The notes below the pieces were generated by a model. That model was not told where the DNA came from. It searched no databases and saw nothing but the letters and a program-made list of their open reading frames with translations. Shown here piece by piece: positions 25,983-35,546 of a DNA stretch of 64,000 nt. Position 1 is the stretch's first letter, and every line of letters begins with the position of its first letter. This DNA is from Pseudomonadota bacterium (GTDB taxonomy: Bacteria > Pseudomonadota > Alphaproteobacteria > Rhizobiales > Xanthobacteraceae), in assembly GCA_023404675.1 (NCBI GenBank), contig JAEYAW010000022.1, positions 21,174 to 85,173 on the forward strand, in the 5' to 3' direction. Made by a program: the position numbers and the translations under genes.

Positions 25983-27005
25983 ATGAAGAAGATCGGCTTT
26001 CTCTCGTTCGGGCACTGGACGCCGTCACCGCAATCGCAAACGCGGTCGGCGGCGGATGCGCTGCTGCAGTCCATCGACCTCGCCGTCGCTGCCGAGGAGC
26101 TCGGCGCCGACGGCGCGTATTTCCGCGTGCATCACTTCGCCCGCCAACTCGCCTCGCCGTTTCCGCTGCTCGCGGCGGTCGGAGCGAAGACCAGCAGGAT
26201 CGAAATCGGCACCGCGGTCATCGACATGCGCTACGAGAATCCGCTCTACATGGCGGAGGATGCGAGTGCGGCCGACCTGATCGCCGGCGGTCGACTGCAG
26301 CTCGGCATCAGCCGGGGCTCGCCCGAACAGGTGATCGATGGCTGGCGCTACTTCGGCTATACTCCGGCCGACGGCGCGACCGATGCCGACATGGGCCGCC
26401 GCCACGCCGAGGTGCTGCTCGACGTGCTGCTCGGCCGGGGCTTCGCGCAGCCCAATCCGCGCCCGATGTTTCCGAATCCGCCGGGATTGCTGCGTCTGGA
26501 GCCGTATTCGGACGGACTGCGCGACCGCATCTGGTGGGGCGCGGGATCGAACGCAACGGCGCAATGGGCTGCCAAACTCGGCATGAACCTGCAAAGCTCG
26601 ACCCTCAAGGACGACGAAACCGGCGAGCCCTTCCACGTGCAGCAGGCCGCCCAGATCCGGCTCTACCGCGAGGCGTGGAAGGCGGCGGGCCACACCCGCA
26701 CGCCGCGCGTTTCCGTGAGCCGCAGCGTCTTCGCGCTGGTGGACGACCGCGACCGGGCCTATTTCGGCCACGAAAATCAGAGCAGCGATCAGGTCGGCTT
26801 CATCGACGAGAAGACGCGCGCCATCTTCGGCCGCAGCTACGCCGCCGAGCCGACCGAGCTTGTCAAGCAGCTCGCAGAGGACGAGGCCATCGCCGAGGCC
26901 GACACACTGCTGCTGACCGTGCCGAACCAGCTCGGCGTCGACTACAACGCGCACGTCATCGAGGCGATCCTGAAACATGTCGCGCCGGCGCTCGGCTGGC
27001 GCTGA
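25983..27005 (+). CDS. LLM-class flavin-dependent oxidoreductase (luciferase-like)
   Basis: A 340-residue TIM-barrel protein of the bacterial luciferase family. Visible marks: KIGFLSFGHWTP at the N terminus, LGADGAYFRVHHFARQLASP, IEIGTAVIDMRYENPLYMAEDA, and GRLQLGISRGSPEQVIDGW, which form the FMN-phosphate and flavin-binding strands of this family. It would oxidise a substrate with O2 and FMNH2 supplied by a separate reductase that is not nearby. The substrate is unknown. It directly follows the MHS transporter, suggesting uptake and oxidation of the same compound. Confidence 0.85.
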   Translation: MKKIGFLSFGHWTPSPQSQTRSAADALLQSIDLAVAAEELGADGAYFRVHHFARQLASPFPLLAAVGAKTSRIEIGTAVIDMRYENPLYMAEDASAADLIAGGRLQLGISRGSPEQVIDGWRYFGYTPADGATDADMGRRHAEVLLDVLLGRGFAQPNPRPMFPNPPGLLRLEPYSDGLRDRIWWGAGSNATAQWAAKLGMNLQSSTLKDDETGEPFHVQQAAQIRLYREAWKAAGHTRTPRVSVSRSVFALVDDRDRAYFGHENQSSDQVGFIDEKTRAIFGRSYAAEPTELVKQLAEDEAIAEADTLLLTVPNQLGVDYNAHVIEAILKHVAPALGWR

Positions 27006-27020
27006 CCGCCTGCCGGAACA

Positions 27021-28133
27021 TCACCGCAGGAACTGGCGGAAGCGCTGAAGCGCGATCACGAACATCACCGATCCGATGGCGAGCAGCGCGGCGAATTGCG
27101 GCCACACCACGCCGAGGCCCGCGCCGCGAAACAGAATGGCTTGCGCCAGCGCGACGAAATGCGTGTTCGGCGCGGCCAGCATCAGATACTGGATCACCTC
27201 CGGCATGCTCTCGCGCGGCGTCATCGCGCCCGACAGAATCTGAAGGGGCAGCAGCACGAGGATCAGCAGCATGCCGAACTGCGGCATCGAGCCCGCCAGC
27301 GTGGCAAGCAGGATGCCCATGGACGTCGTGGCGAATAATTGTAGCGCCGCGCCCATCAGAAACAGCGCCACCGAACCCTGAACCGGGACGTGAAGCACGC
27401 CCTGCACGACAAGAACGATGGAGAGCGCGGAAGCAATCAGCACCGCCAGCCCCATCGACCATACCTTGCTGACCATGATCTCGGTCGGCGTCACCGGCAT
27501 CACCAGCAGATGCTCGATGGTGCCGTGCTCGCGCTCTCGGATCAGCGCCGCGCCGGTGAGGACGATCGACAGCATCGTGATCGAGGAGATCACGTTGGTG
27601 ATCGCGCCGAACCAGCCCCTGTTCAGTTCCGCATTGAACCGGGCACGCAACGCAAGATCGACGGGCAGTTGGATGTTGCTGCGATAGTGGCTGAGAAATT
27701 CAATGATTTCCCCGCTCAAGATCGACTGCACATAGCCGCCGCCCGTGAAAGCCTGGCTCATGCGCGTCGCATCGATATTGAGCTGGATCGTCGGCGAACG
27801 ACCCGCCAGCAGATCGCGCTGGAAATTCGGCGGGATGTCGATCGCGAAGGTGTCCAGCCCGAAATCCATCCGCCGATCCATCTCCCCCTGCGAGATCGCG
27901 TTGGGAATCGTGAAATAGGGCGGATAGAATGCCGTCAGGATGCGTGACGACACCGGCGAGCTGTCTTCATCAACCACGGCGATCGGCGCGCGATTGAGCG
28001 TCTGGGGAATGGAGCGCGAGGCGGTGTAGATCGCCAGCGTGAACGCATAGACGATCAGCACCAGCAGCATCGGATCGCGCAGCAGGCCGCGCAATTCCTT
28101 GACGCCGAGATTGAAGGTGTTGGACAGGCGCAT
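27021..28133 (-). CDS. ABC-2 type exporter permease (YhhJ-like)
   Basis: A 370-residue ABC-2 permease. One membrane segment near residues 20-40 (LLVLIVYAFTLAIYTASR) is followed by a large periplasmic domain (residues 45-170) and then five more hydrophobic segments, the DrrB/YhhJ layout. EREHGTIEHLLVMPVTPTEI is the conserved cytoplasmic loop. It works with the RbbA-like ATPase-permease encoded two bases upstream and the HlyD adaptor as an exporter of an unknown substrate. Confidence 0.88.
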   Translation of the reverse strand: MRLSNTFNLGVKELRGLLRDPMLLVLIVYAFTLAIYTASRSIPQTLNRAPIAVVDEDSSPVSSRILTAFYPPYFTIPNAISQGEMDRRMDFGLDTFAIDIPPNFQRDLLAGRSPTIQLNIDATRMSQAFTGGGYVQSILSGEIIEFLSHYRSNIQLPVDLALRARFNAELNRGWFGAITNVISSITMLSIVLTGAALIREREHGTIEHLLVMPVTPTEIMVSKVWSMGLAVLIASALSIVLVVQGVLHVPVQGSVALFLMGAALQLFATTSMGILLATLAGSMPQFGMLLILVLLPLQILSGAMTPRESMPEVIQYLMLAAPNTHFVALAQAILFRGAGLGVVWPQFAALLAIGSVMFVIALQRFRQFLR

Positions 28134-28135
28134 GA

Positions 28136-30913
28136 TTACTTCGCCTGTTTGCGTACGAGAAGGGCCCCGATCCCGAGCAGGATCGGGACCTCGACCAGCA
28201 GCGGAATGAAGGAACTGCCGAGTTCGCCAAAGCCCAGCGCCTTGGAAAAGACGCCGCGCGCAATGGTGATGAAATGCGTGGTGGGATAGACCGCGCCGAT
28301 CCACGCACCGATGCCCTGCAGCGAGGACACCGGATCGACCAGGCCGGAATATTGCTGCGCCGGGATCATCGTGAGCAGCACCGTTCCGAAGATCGCGGCG
28401 ATCTGGCTCTGCATGAACGCCGAGATGATGAGCCCCATGCCGGTCGCGAGGATCACATAAGGCAGCGCCGCGGCGATCAGCGCCAGCATGTCGCCGCGCA
28501 GCGGCACGCCGAACGCAGCGACCGCGAAAAACACCAGCAACAGGAAGTTCGCCATCGCCAGTACGACGTAGGGAAGCTGTTTGCCGAGCAGAAATTCCAG
28601 CCGCGTCACCGGCGTGACGTAGAAGTTGACAATGGACCCGAGTTCCTTCTCCCGCACCACGCTGAGCGCAGCCAGCATCGCGGGCAACATCAGCAGCAGA
28701 AGCGGAATCACGCCGGGGACAATGGCAACGATGCTGCGCACATCCGGATTGTAGCGGTAACGGATTTCCAGATTGAACGGCGTCGCCGACGTGACGCCGT
28801 AAAGTTCGCGCGCCTTCTGCATGAGCCAGGTCTGGTGCATGCCCTGGACATAGCCGCGCACGGTTTCCGCCCGCGACGGCATCGCGCCGTCGATCCATGC
28901 GGCAATCTCAACATTGCGTCCGCGCTCGACATCGCGGGCAAAGTTCGGCGGAATTTCCAGCGCGAGACTGATCTCGCCACGCGTCATGCGCCGGTCGAGG
29001 TCTTCATAGTCAACGATCGGCGGCTTCTGGCTGAAATAGCGCGATCCGGAGAGCTGCAACACGTAATCCCGGCTGAGCGTGCTGTCGTCGCGATCCAGCA
29101 CCGCGAACGACAGGTTCTCCACATCGACGCTGATGCCGGAGCCGAGCACGAACAGCAGCACCACGCTGCCCAGCAGGGCCAGCACCGCACGGATCGGGTC
29201 GCGCTGCAACTCCAGCGCCTCGCGGATCGAATAGGCCAGCATCCGGCGAAGGTTGAAGAACCCGCCTGATCCGGCGGCGGCCTGCGATCCGGCCGCAGGC
29301 TGGCTGGCGACCGGATCGGGCTGCGCAGCCGGCGCGGGCTTTTCCGCATCGCCAATCGCCTCGTCGAGGCAGGCGATGAACGCCTGTTCCAGACTGGCGG
29401 CGCCACGGCTGCCGACAATGTTCGCAGGCGTATCGCTCACCAGCACCTTGCCCGCATGCATCAGCGAAATGCGGTCGCAGAGCTCCGCCTCGTTCATGAA
29501 ATGCGTCGAGACGAAGATGGTCACGTTGTCCTTGCGCGACAGGTCCGACAGGATCTGCCAGAAACTGTCGCGCGCGACCGGATCGACGCCGGACGTCGGC
29601 TCGTCGAGAATCAGGATGTCCGGCGAGTGGATCATCGCCACCGCGAGCGACAGGCGCTGGCGGATGCCGAGCGGCAGGTTGTCGGGCAGCGCATCCATCA
29701 CGTCGGCAAGATCGAACCGCCGGGCCATCTCACTGATCCGCGGCGCGATCTTCTCGCGCGGCATCTCGAACAGCCGGGCATGCAGTTCGAGGTTCTGGCT
29801 GACGGTCAACTCCGTATAGAGCGAGAACGCCTGCGACATGTAGCCGACACGCCGCCGGATCGCCATGTCGTCGGGATCTACCTCCTGTCCGAACAGGCGC
29901 GCGCTGCCTTCGCTGACGGGCAGCAGACCCGTGAGCATCTTCATCGTCGTGGTCTTGCCGCAGCCGTTGGAGCCGAGAAAGCCGAAGATTTCCCCGCGCG
30001 GAATCCGAAAACTGACATCGTCCACGGCGATGAAATCGCCGAACCGCTTCGACAGATGCTCGGCCTCGATGGCGATCTCGTCCTCACCGTGCGGCGCGCG
30101 CGGCGGAATCATCACCTCGTGGTGCCCGGCACGCCGCTCCTCCGGCAGCAGCGCGATGAAGGCCGCATCCAGGTTCGTCGTGCCGGTGCGCGCCAGCAGT
30201 TCGGCAGGCGTGCCGGTCGCGAGAATCCTGCCGCCATCCATCGCGATCAGCCAGTCGAAGCGCGCGGCTTCCTCCATGTAGGCGGTCGCCACGATCACGC
30301 TCATGCCGTCCCGGTCATGGCGGATGTCGTCGATCAGATCCCAGAACTGCCGGCGCGACAGCGGATCGACACCCGTAGTCGGTTCGTCGAGGATCAGAAG
30401 GTCCGGATCGTGGATCAGCGCACAGCACAGGCTGGTCTTCTGCTTCATGCCGCCGGAGAGCTTTCCGGCCGGGCGATCCGCGAACGGCGACATGCCGGTG
30501 CGCGCGAGAAGTTCGGCGATTCGCCGTTTGCGTTCGCGCCTGTTCTGATCGAACAGGCGGCCGAAGAAATCGACATTCTCCTCAACCGAGAGCGTCGGAT
30601 AGAGATTGCGGCCGAGGCCCTGCGGCATATAGGCGATGCGTGGACAGGCGGCCTGCCGGTGCCGGGCATCGGCCATATCGCCGCCGAGCGCGAACACCTT
30701 GCCATCCTGGATGATGCGTGCGCCCGCGACCAGCGACAGCAGGCTGGACTTGCCGACGCCATCCGGTCCGATCAGGCCGATCATGCAGCCAGCCGGCAGA
30801 TCGAGCGTAATCTGATCCAGCGCGCGGGTCTTGCCATAGCTCAGGCTGACAGACTCGAGCTGGACCACTGGCGGTAGATCCAGGCGACTCGCCGGCTGCG
30901 CGGGATCGCTCAT
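28136..30913 (-). CDS. RbbA-like fused ABC exporter: two ATPase domains plus permease
   Basis: A 925-residue fusion. NBD1 (about 20-250) has Walker A GPDGVGKSS and signature KLSGGMKQK with LLILDEPTTGVDP. NBD2 (about 285-510) has Walker A GSNGCGKTT and ILILDEPTSGVDP, but its signature is LPLGIRQRL instead of LSGGQ. The C-terminal part (about 545-925) is an ABC-2 permease with a periplasmic loop and REKELGSIVNFYVTPVTRLE. This is the domain order of RbbA/YhiH. Start at MSDPAQPASRL; the ATG overlaps the adaptor stop (ATGA). In E. coli RbbA was described as a ribosome-associated ATPase, but the operon here (HlyD adaptor and second permease) argues for export. Confidence 0.9.
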   Translation of the reverse strand: MSDPAQPASRLDLPPVVQLESVSLSYGKTRALDQITLDLPAGCMIGLIGPDGVGKSSLLSLVAGARIIQDGKVFALGGDMADARHRQAACPRIAYMPQGLGRNLYPTLSVEENVDFFGRLFDQNRRERKRRIAELLARTGMSPFADRPAGKLSGGMKQKTSLCCALIHDPDLLILDEPTTGVDPLSRRQFWDLIDDIRHDRDGMSVIVATAYMEEAARFDWLIAMDGGRILATGTPAELLARTGTTNLDAAFIALLPEERRAGHHEVMIPPRAPHGEDEIAIEAEHLSKRFGDFIAVDDVSFRIPRGEIFGFLGSNGCGKTTTMKMLTGLLPVSEGSARLFGQEVDPDDMAIRRRVGYMSQAFSLYTELTVSQNLELHARLFEMPREKIAPRISEMARRFDLADVMDALPDNLPLGIRQRLSLAVAMIHSPDILILDEPTSGVDPVARDSFWQILSDLSRKDNVTIFVSTHFMNEAELCDRISLMHAGKVLVSDTPANIVGSRGAASLEQAFIACLDEAIGDAEKPAPAAQPDPVASQPAAGSQAAAGSGGFFNLRRMLAYSIREALELQRDPIRAVLALLGSVVLLFVLGSGISVDVENLSFAVLDRDDSTLSRDYVLQLSGSRYFSQKPPIVDYEDLDRRMTRGEISLALEIPPNFARDVERGRNVEIAAWIDGAMPSRAETVRGYVQGMHQTWLMQKARELYGVTSATPFNLEIRYRYNPDVRSIVAIVPGVIPLLLLMLPAMLAALSVVREKELGSIVNFYVTPVTRLEFLLGKQLPYVVLAMANFLLLVFFAVAAFGVPLRGDMLALIAAALPYVILATGMGLIISAFMQSQIAAIFGTVLLTMIPAQQYSGLVDPVSSLQGIGAWIGAVYPTTHFITIARGVFSKALGFGELGSSFIPLLVEVPILLGIGALLVRKQAK

Positions 30914-31980
30914 TGCAGCAGAGTACCATTTAGAGTGGCGGGCCACTCGGCGGCGGGATCGGTCTTGACATAGGCGACGCCGGGCAGGCCGGTCTTCACC
31001 TGCCGGATGTGTTTCTTCAGAAGATCGGGTGCGATCTGCGCCTTGATCCGGAACATCAGCTTCAGCCGCTCTTCCTCGGTTTCCACCGTCCTCGGCGTGA
31101 ACTGCGCCACATCCGAGACGAAGCTGGCCCTGGCGGGAATGATGTATTTCGGCGCGGCGTCCAGAACAATGCGCACGTCGGTGCCCATCCCGACGCGGCC
31201 AGCTTCCGCCGTCGGCAGGAAGAACGTCATGTAGACATCGCCGAGATCGACGAGGTTGAGCACCCGTCCCCCGGCGGCAAGCACCTCGCCCGGCTGCGCC
31301 ACGCGATACTGCACGCGGCCGGCACGAGGCGATTTCAACATGCTGTCGTTGATATCGGCACTGATGCTTTCGATCGCGGCCGCAGCCGCATCGACCGCCG
31401 ACTGCGCGTCGATCACCTGCGCTTTCGCGGCGCCAATGGCGGCCTCGCTGGCGGCCTGCTGCGCCTGCGCGGCGGCGAGCGCCGCACGGGCACCCTCGGC
31501 GGCGGCGCGGTCATCGTCCAGCACCTGCTGCGACACCACGTTGCGTTCGGCCAGCGTGTTCGAGCGATTGAACTTCTGCTCGGCCGCATTGAGCTGTGCC
31601 TGCCGCTGCGCAATCGTCGCGGTGGCGGCAGTCCGCTCGGCCTCGCGCTGGGTGACCAGACTCCTCGCCGTATCGACGCTGACCTTCGCCCGCGCAAGCT
31701 GTGCCTGCGCCTGACGGCGCTGGGCTTCGAGTTGTGTCGTGTCCATCTGGGCGAGCGGCTGGCCCGCGTCGACGAAATCCCCTTCATTGACGAAGATGTC
31801 CTGAATGCGCCCCGGGATCCTGGCCGCGACGTCGATCTCGATGGCCTCGATCCGGCCATTGCCCTTCGCAATTCCGGCGGGAAGATCGCTCCCGACATAC
31901 CGCTTCCAGCCGACATACCCGCCCGCCAGCGCAACGATGGCGATCGCGACGATCCACCAGTTTTTCTTCAAACGAGCCAT
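30910..31980 (-). CDS. HlyD-family membrane fusion protein
   Basis: A 356-residue adaptor starting MARLKKNWWIVAIAIVALAGG, a single membrane anchor. It contains the split lipoyl motif (GDFVDAGQPLAQMDTTQLEAQ and LKSPRAGRVQYRVAQPGEVL) flanking a long Ala/Gln/Arg-rich coiled-coil hairpin of about residues 85-215. It is the first gene of the three-gene exporter operon and is coupled by a 4-base overlap to the RbbA-like gene. Confidence 0.9.
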   Translation of the reverse strand: MARLKKNWWIVAIAIVALAGGYVGWKRYVGSDLPAGIAKGNGRIEAIEIDVAARIPGRIQDIFVNEGDFVDAGQPLAQMDTTQLEAQRRQAQAQLARAKVSVDTARSLVTQREAERTAATATIAQRQAQLNAAEQKFNRSNTLAERNVVSQQVLDDDRAAAEGARAALAAAQAQQAASEAAIGAAKAQVIDAQSAVDAAAAAIESISADINDSMLKSPRAGRVQYRVAQPGEVLAAGGRVLNLVDLGDVYMTFFLPTAEAGRVGMGTDVRIVLDAAPKYIIPARASFVSDVAQFTPRTVETEEERLKLMFRIKAQIAPDLLKKHIRQVKTGLPGVAYVKTDPAAEWPATLNGTLLQ

Positions 31981-32191
31981 ATCCGGTCCTGACTGAGTGG
32001 CGGGCCGACGATGACGCACCACGTTCCGATCTTCTCATGCGCGAAGGAATGAAGAGGCCCCTTGATGCAGGTCAACGTCGGTCAGACGTCGCGATGGCAC
32101 ACCCTTTCACGAAAAACCGTGGCGAACGAGAGGCAGTGAACAGCACACGGCGGATGTATGCGTCGATATTTTCCGCCACTCTTTCGCGCCA

Positions 32192-32212
32192 GTTCATGTC
32201 CACGACATGAAC
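32192..32212. promoter_or_regulatory. Inverted repeat upstream of phaC
   Basis: GTTCATGTC (32192-32200) and GACATGAAC (32204-32212) form a perfect 9-bp inverted repeat with a three-base CAC spacer, in the 322-base interval between the divergent hlyD and phaC genes. A shorter ACATC-T-GATGT follows at 32227-32237. The size suits a dimeric repressor site such as a PhaR- or TetR-type regulator. The rest of the interval shows no gene. Confidence 0.5.
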
Positions 32213-32302
32213 GAATTGCAAACCAGACATCTGATGTAGTGCGGCCGATCATGCCCGGCGAATGGCCCGGGCATATCGGACTGGCGCTGGAGTTTCGGGA
32301 CC

Positions 32303-34132
32303 ATGCAGGCAAGCCCCACCGATTCGAAGCAGCCCACAGGTGGCGTCGCCACCCCGGCGACCTCGGCCAGAAAGCCGACCGCCGCTCCGCTGCTCGCCGA
32401 CGCAACGGGCGCGGAAGAAGTGTTCGCCGCCATCGACCGCATTCGCGAGGCGACACTCGGACAGTTCTCCGGCGGGCTGTCGCCGACGGCCCTTTCGCTG
32501 GCGATGTTCGACTGGGCGCTTCATCTGGCGTCCGCGCCCGGCAAGCGCACGGAGCTGGCGGTCAAGGCGGGGCGCAAGGCCGCGCGTCTGCTGCTCCATT
32601 TGTCGGCGACGGTCCGCGACACGGCAACACGGCCCTGCATCGAGCCGCTGCCGGGAGATACCCGGTTTCGGTCTGACCTGTGGAAGCGCCAGCCCTACGG
32701 CCTGTTGTCGCAGGCCTTCCTGCTGAATCAGCAGTGGTGGCACAATGCCACCCATGGCGTTCCCGGCGTCAATCCGCATCACGAGGACGTGGTCGCGTTC
32801 GGCGCGCGGCAACTGCTCGATATGTTCTCGCCATCGAACAGCCCCTTCACCAATCCCGAGGTGCTGCAGAAAACCCTCGACACCGGCGGCGCGAATTTCA
32901 TCCGCGGTTTTCAAAACTGGATCGACGACATCGCGCACACCGCAGGCGGCAAGCCGCCGGCGGGGACGGAACAGTTCGTTCCCGGCAAAGACGTGGCCAC
33001 CACGCCTGGCAAGGTGGTCTACCGCAACCACCTGATCGAGCTGATCCAGTACACGCCCACCACCGAAACCGTGAGGCCGGAGCCGGTGCTGATCGTCCCG
33101 GCCTGGATCATGAAGTATTATATTCTCGATCTGTCGCCGCAGAACTCGCTGGTGCGCTATCTGGTCGGTCAGGGCTATACGGTCTTCGCCATCTCGTGGC
33201 GCAACCCCGGCGCGGGCGACCGCGATCTCACGATGGACGATTACCGCCGGCTGGGGGTGATGGCGGCGCTCGATGCGATCCACACCATCACGCCGAGCCG
33301 CAAGGTGCACGCCACCGGCTATTGCCTCGGCGGCACCCTGCTCGCGCTGGCCGCTGCCGGCATGAGCCGCGACGATGAGCAGAAGCTGGCATCCGTTACG
33401 CTGCTGGCGGCGCAGACCGATTTCACCGAGCCAGGCGAATTGGCCCTGTTCATCGACCACAGCCAGCTGCACATGCTGGACAGCATGATGTGGAACAAGG
33501 GCTATCTGTCCGCCGACCGGATGGCGGGGGCGTTCCAACTGCTGCGCAGCAACGACCTGATCTGGTCGCGACTCGTCCACGACTATCTGATCGGCGAGCG
33601 CACGCCGATGAACGACCTGATGGCATGGAACGCCGACTCCACCCGCATGCCCTACAGGATGCATGCGGAATATTTGAAGCGGCTCTATCTCGACAACGAG
33701 CTGGCGACGGGGCGTTTCGTCGTCGATGGCCGCCCGGTCGCGTTGCAGAACATCCGCGTGCCGATGTTCGCCGTCGGCACCGAGCGCGATCACGTCGCGC
33801 CGTGGCGCTCGGTCTACAAGATCCATCAACTGACCGATACCGACGTCACCTTCGTGCTGACCAGCGGCGGCCACAATGCCGGAATCGTCAGCGAGCCGGC
33901 GCATCGCGGCCGCCGCTTCCGCATGGCGCTGAAGCGCACGGCGGACCCGTTGCTGTCGCCAGATGAATGGGCGACGATCGCGCCGGTGATGGAGGGATCG
34001 TGGTGGATCGAATGGAGCCGGTGGCTGGACGGCCATTCGGGCGAGCCCGTCGCTCCGCCCGCGCTCGGCGCAGTCGACAAGGGCCTGCCGCCGCTCGACG
34101 ATGCGCCCGGCACCTATGTCTTCCAGCGATGA
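32303..34132 (+). CDS. phaC: Poly(3-hydroxyalkanoate) synthase family protein
   Basis: A 609-residue alpha/beta-hydrolase-fold synthase, the length of class I PHA synthases. Catalytic residues are all visible: Cys341 in the lipase-box-like GYCLGG, Asp496 in GTERDHVAPW and His524 in SGGHNAG. The N-terminal part contains the family marks FLLNQQWW and NFIRGFQNWIDDI. It polymerises (R)-3-hydroxyacyl-CoA into storage polyester on granules. It is followed at once by a MaoC-phosphotransacetylase fusion gene (8-base gap), acetate kinase and enoyl reductase, so it may be a specialised paralogue rather than the main PHB synthase, which normally neighbours phaR or phaAB. Confidence 0.88.
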   Translation: MQASPTDSKQPTGGVATPATSARKPTAAPLLADATGAEEVFAAIDRIREATLGQFSGGLSPTALSLAMFDWALHLASAPGKRTELAVKAGRKAARLLLHLSATVRDTATRPCIEPLPGDTRFRSDLWKRQPYGLLSQAFLLNQQWWHNATHGVPGVNPHHEDVVAFGARQLLDMFSPSNSPFTNPEVLQKTLDTGGANFIRGFQNWIDDIAHTAGGKPPAGTEQFVPGKDVATTPGKVVYRNHLIELIQYTPTTETVRPEPVLIVPAWIMKYYILDLSPQNSLVRYLVGQGYTVFAISWRNPGAGDRDLTMDDYRRLGVMAALDAIHTITPSRKVHATGYCLGGTLLALAAAGMSRDDEQKLASVTLLAAQTDFTEPGELALFIDHSQLHMLDSMMWNKGYLSADRMAGAFQLLRSNDLIWSRLVHDYLIGERTPMNDLMAWNADSTRMPYRMHAEYLKRLYLDNELATGRFVVDGRPVALQNIRVPMFAVGTERDHVAPWRSVYKIHQLTDTDVTFVLTSGGHNAGIVSEPAHRGRRFRMALKRTADPLLSPDEWATIAPVMEGSWWIEWSRWLDGHSGEPVAPPALGAVDKGLPPLDDAPGTYVFQR

Positions 34133-34139
34133 GGCACGA

Positions 34140-35546
34140 ATGGATCAGACGCTTCTGAAGAACCGCACCTTCGACGAATTGCAGATCGGCGACAGCGCCT
34201 CGCTGGTGCGGATCGTCGGGCGCGACGACATCGAGCTGTTCGCGGCGGCCTCGGGCGACGTCAATCCGGCGCACCTCGACGCGACATTCGCCGCGACCGA
34301 TCTGTTCGGGCACATCGTCGCGCACGGCATGTGGACCGGCGCGCTGATCTCCGCCGTGCTCGGCACGCAGCTTCCCGGCCCCGGCACGATCTATCTCGGA
34401 CAGGACTTCCGATTCCTCAAACCTGTCTCGCCGGGCGACACCGTCACCGCCACGGTGCGCGTGAAGGAAAAGAAGCCGGAGAAGAGGATCGTTCTGCTGG
34501 AGACCGTGTGCAGCAACCAGCGCGGCGACAGCGTGCTGACCGGCACCGCGACCGTGATCGCGCCGGACAAGACCATCGCATGGCCGCGCGCGCATCTGCC
34601 CGACGTGGCGATCCAGCGCCACGACCGCTACGACGCCTTCATCAAGGAAGCGCGCGCGCTGCCCCCGATCCCGGCCGCGATCGTGCATCCGTGCTCGCCC
34701 GAGGCGATCGCCGCCGCCGTGGAAATCCGCGACGAAGGATTGTTCGCGCCGTTGCTGATCGGACCTGAAGGCAAGATCCGTGCGGCGGCCGAGGCCGCGC
34801 AGGTCGACATCGCAGGGATGGCGATCGAGGCCGTTCCGCACAGCCACGCCGCCGCCGCGCGCGCCGTCGAGCTCGCGGTCGCCGGCAAGGTCTCGGCACT
34901 CATGAAAGGCAGCCTGCACACCGATGAACTGCTGGAGGCGGTGGTCGCGCCCGGATCGGGCCTGCGCACCGAACGGCGGATCAGCCACGTCTACGGCATG
35001 GACGTACCGGCCTACAGCAAGCCACTGATCGTCACCGACGCCGCGATCAACATCCAGCCGACGCTCGCGCACAAGCGCGACATCTGCCAGAACGCCATCG
35101 ACCTGATGCACGTGCTCGGCATCGCCGAGCCGCGCGTCGCGGTGCTCGCGGCGGTCGAGACCATCAATCCGGCGATGCCGGCGACGCTCGATGCGGCGGC
35201 ACTGACGCTGATGGCGGCGCGCGGCCAGATCACCGGCGCGAAGGTCGATGGCCCGCTGGCCTTCGACAACGCCATCAGTCTCGATGCCGCGAAGACGAAA
35301 GGCATCGTCTCACAGGTAGCCGGGCAGGCCGACATTCTCGTCGTGCCAGATCTCGAAGCCGGCAACATGCTGGCCAAGCAACTGATCTATTTCGCAGGCG
35401 CGACCGCCGCCGGCCTCGTGCTCGGCGCGCGCGTGCCGATCGTGCTCACCAGCCGGGCCGATCCCCTGACCGTGCGCATCGCCTCGGCGGCGCTGGCACG
35501 GCTTGCCGTCGCACGCAAATCCCTCGCCGGAAAGATGCCGGCATGA
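34140..35546 (+). CDS. Bifunctional MaoC-type enoyl-CoA hydratase / phosphate acyltransferase
   Basis: A 468-residue fusion. Residues 1-140 are a hot-dog MaoC domain with FAAASGDVNPAHLD, whose Asp and His are the hydratase residues of PhaJ-type (R)-specific enoyl-CoA hydratases. Residues about 160-468 are a phosphotransacetylase/phosphotransbutyrylase domain (for example VSALMKGSLHTDELLEAVV and RISHVYGMDVPAYSKPL). The fusion can in principle hydrate enoyl-CoA and swap CoA for phosphate, making an acyl phosphate for the kinase encoded next. The start is the ATG at 34140, seven bases past the phaC stop. Its stop overlaps the ackA start (ATGA). Confidence 0.9.
   Translation: MDQTLLKNRTFDELQIGDSASLVRIVGRDDIELFAAASGDVNPAHLDATFAATDLFGHIVAHGMWTGALISAVLGTQLPGPGTIYLGQDFRFLKPVSPGDTVTATVRVKEKKPEKRIVLLETVCSNQRGDSVLTGTATVIAPDKTIAWPRAHLPDVAIQRHDRYDAFIKEARALPPIPAAIVHPCSPEAIAAAVEIRDEGLFAPLLIGPEGKIRAAAEAAQVDIAGMAIEAVPHSHAAAARAVELAVAGKVSALMKGSLHTDELLEAVVAPGSGLRTERRISHVYGMDVPAYSKPLIVTDAAINIQPTLAHKRDICQNAIDLMHVLGIAEPRVAVLAAVETINPAMPATLDAAALTLMAARGQITGAKVDGPLAFDNAISLDAAKTKGIVSQVAGQADILVVPDLEAGNMLAKQLIYFAGATAAGLVLGARVPIVLTSRADPLTVRIASAALARLAVARKSLAGKMPA

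Noticed and set aside
27021..28898. Extended start for the YhhJ-like permease at 28898
   Set aside because: Residues before the ATG at 28133 are a shadow of the RbbA-like gene; the permease homology starts at MRLSNTFNLG.
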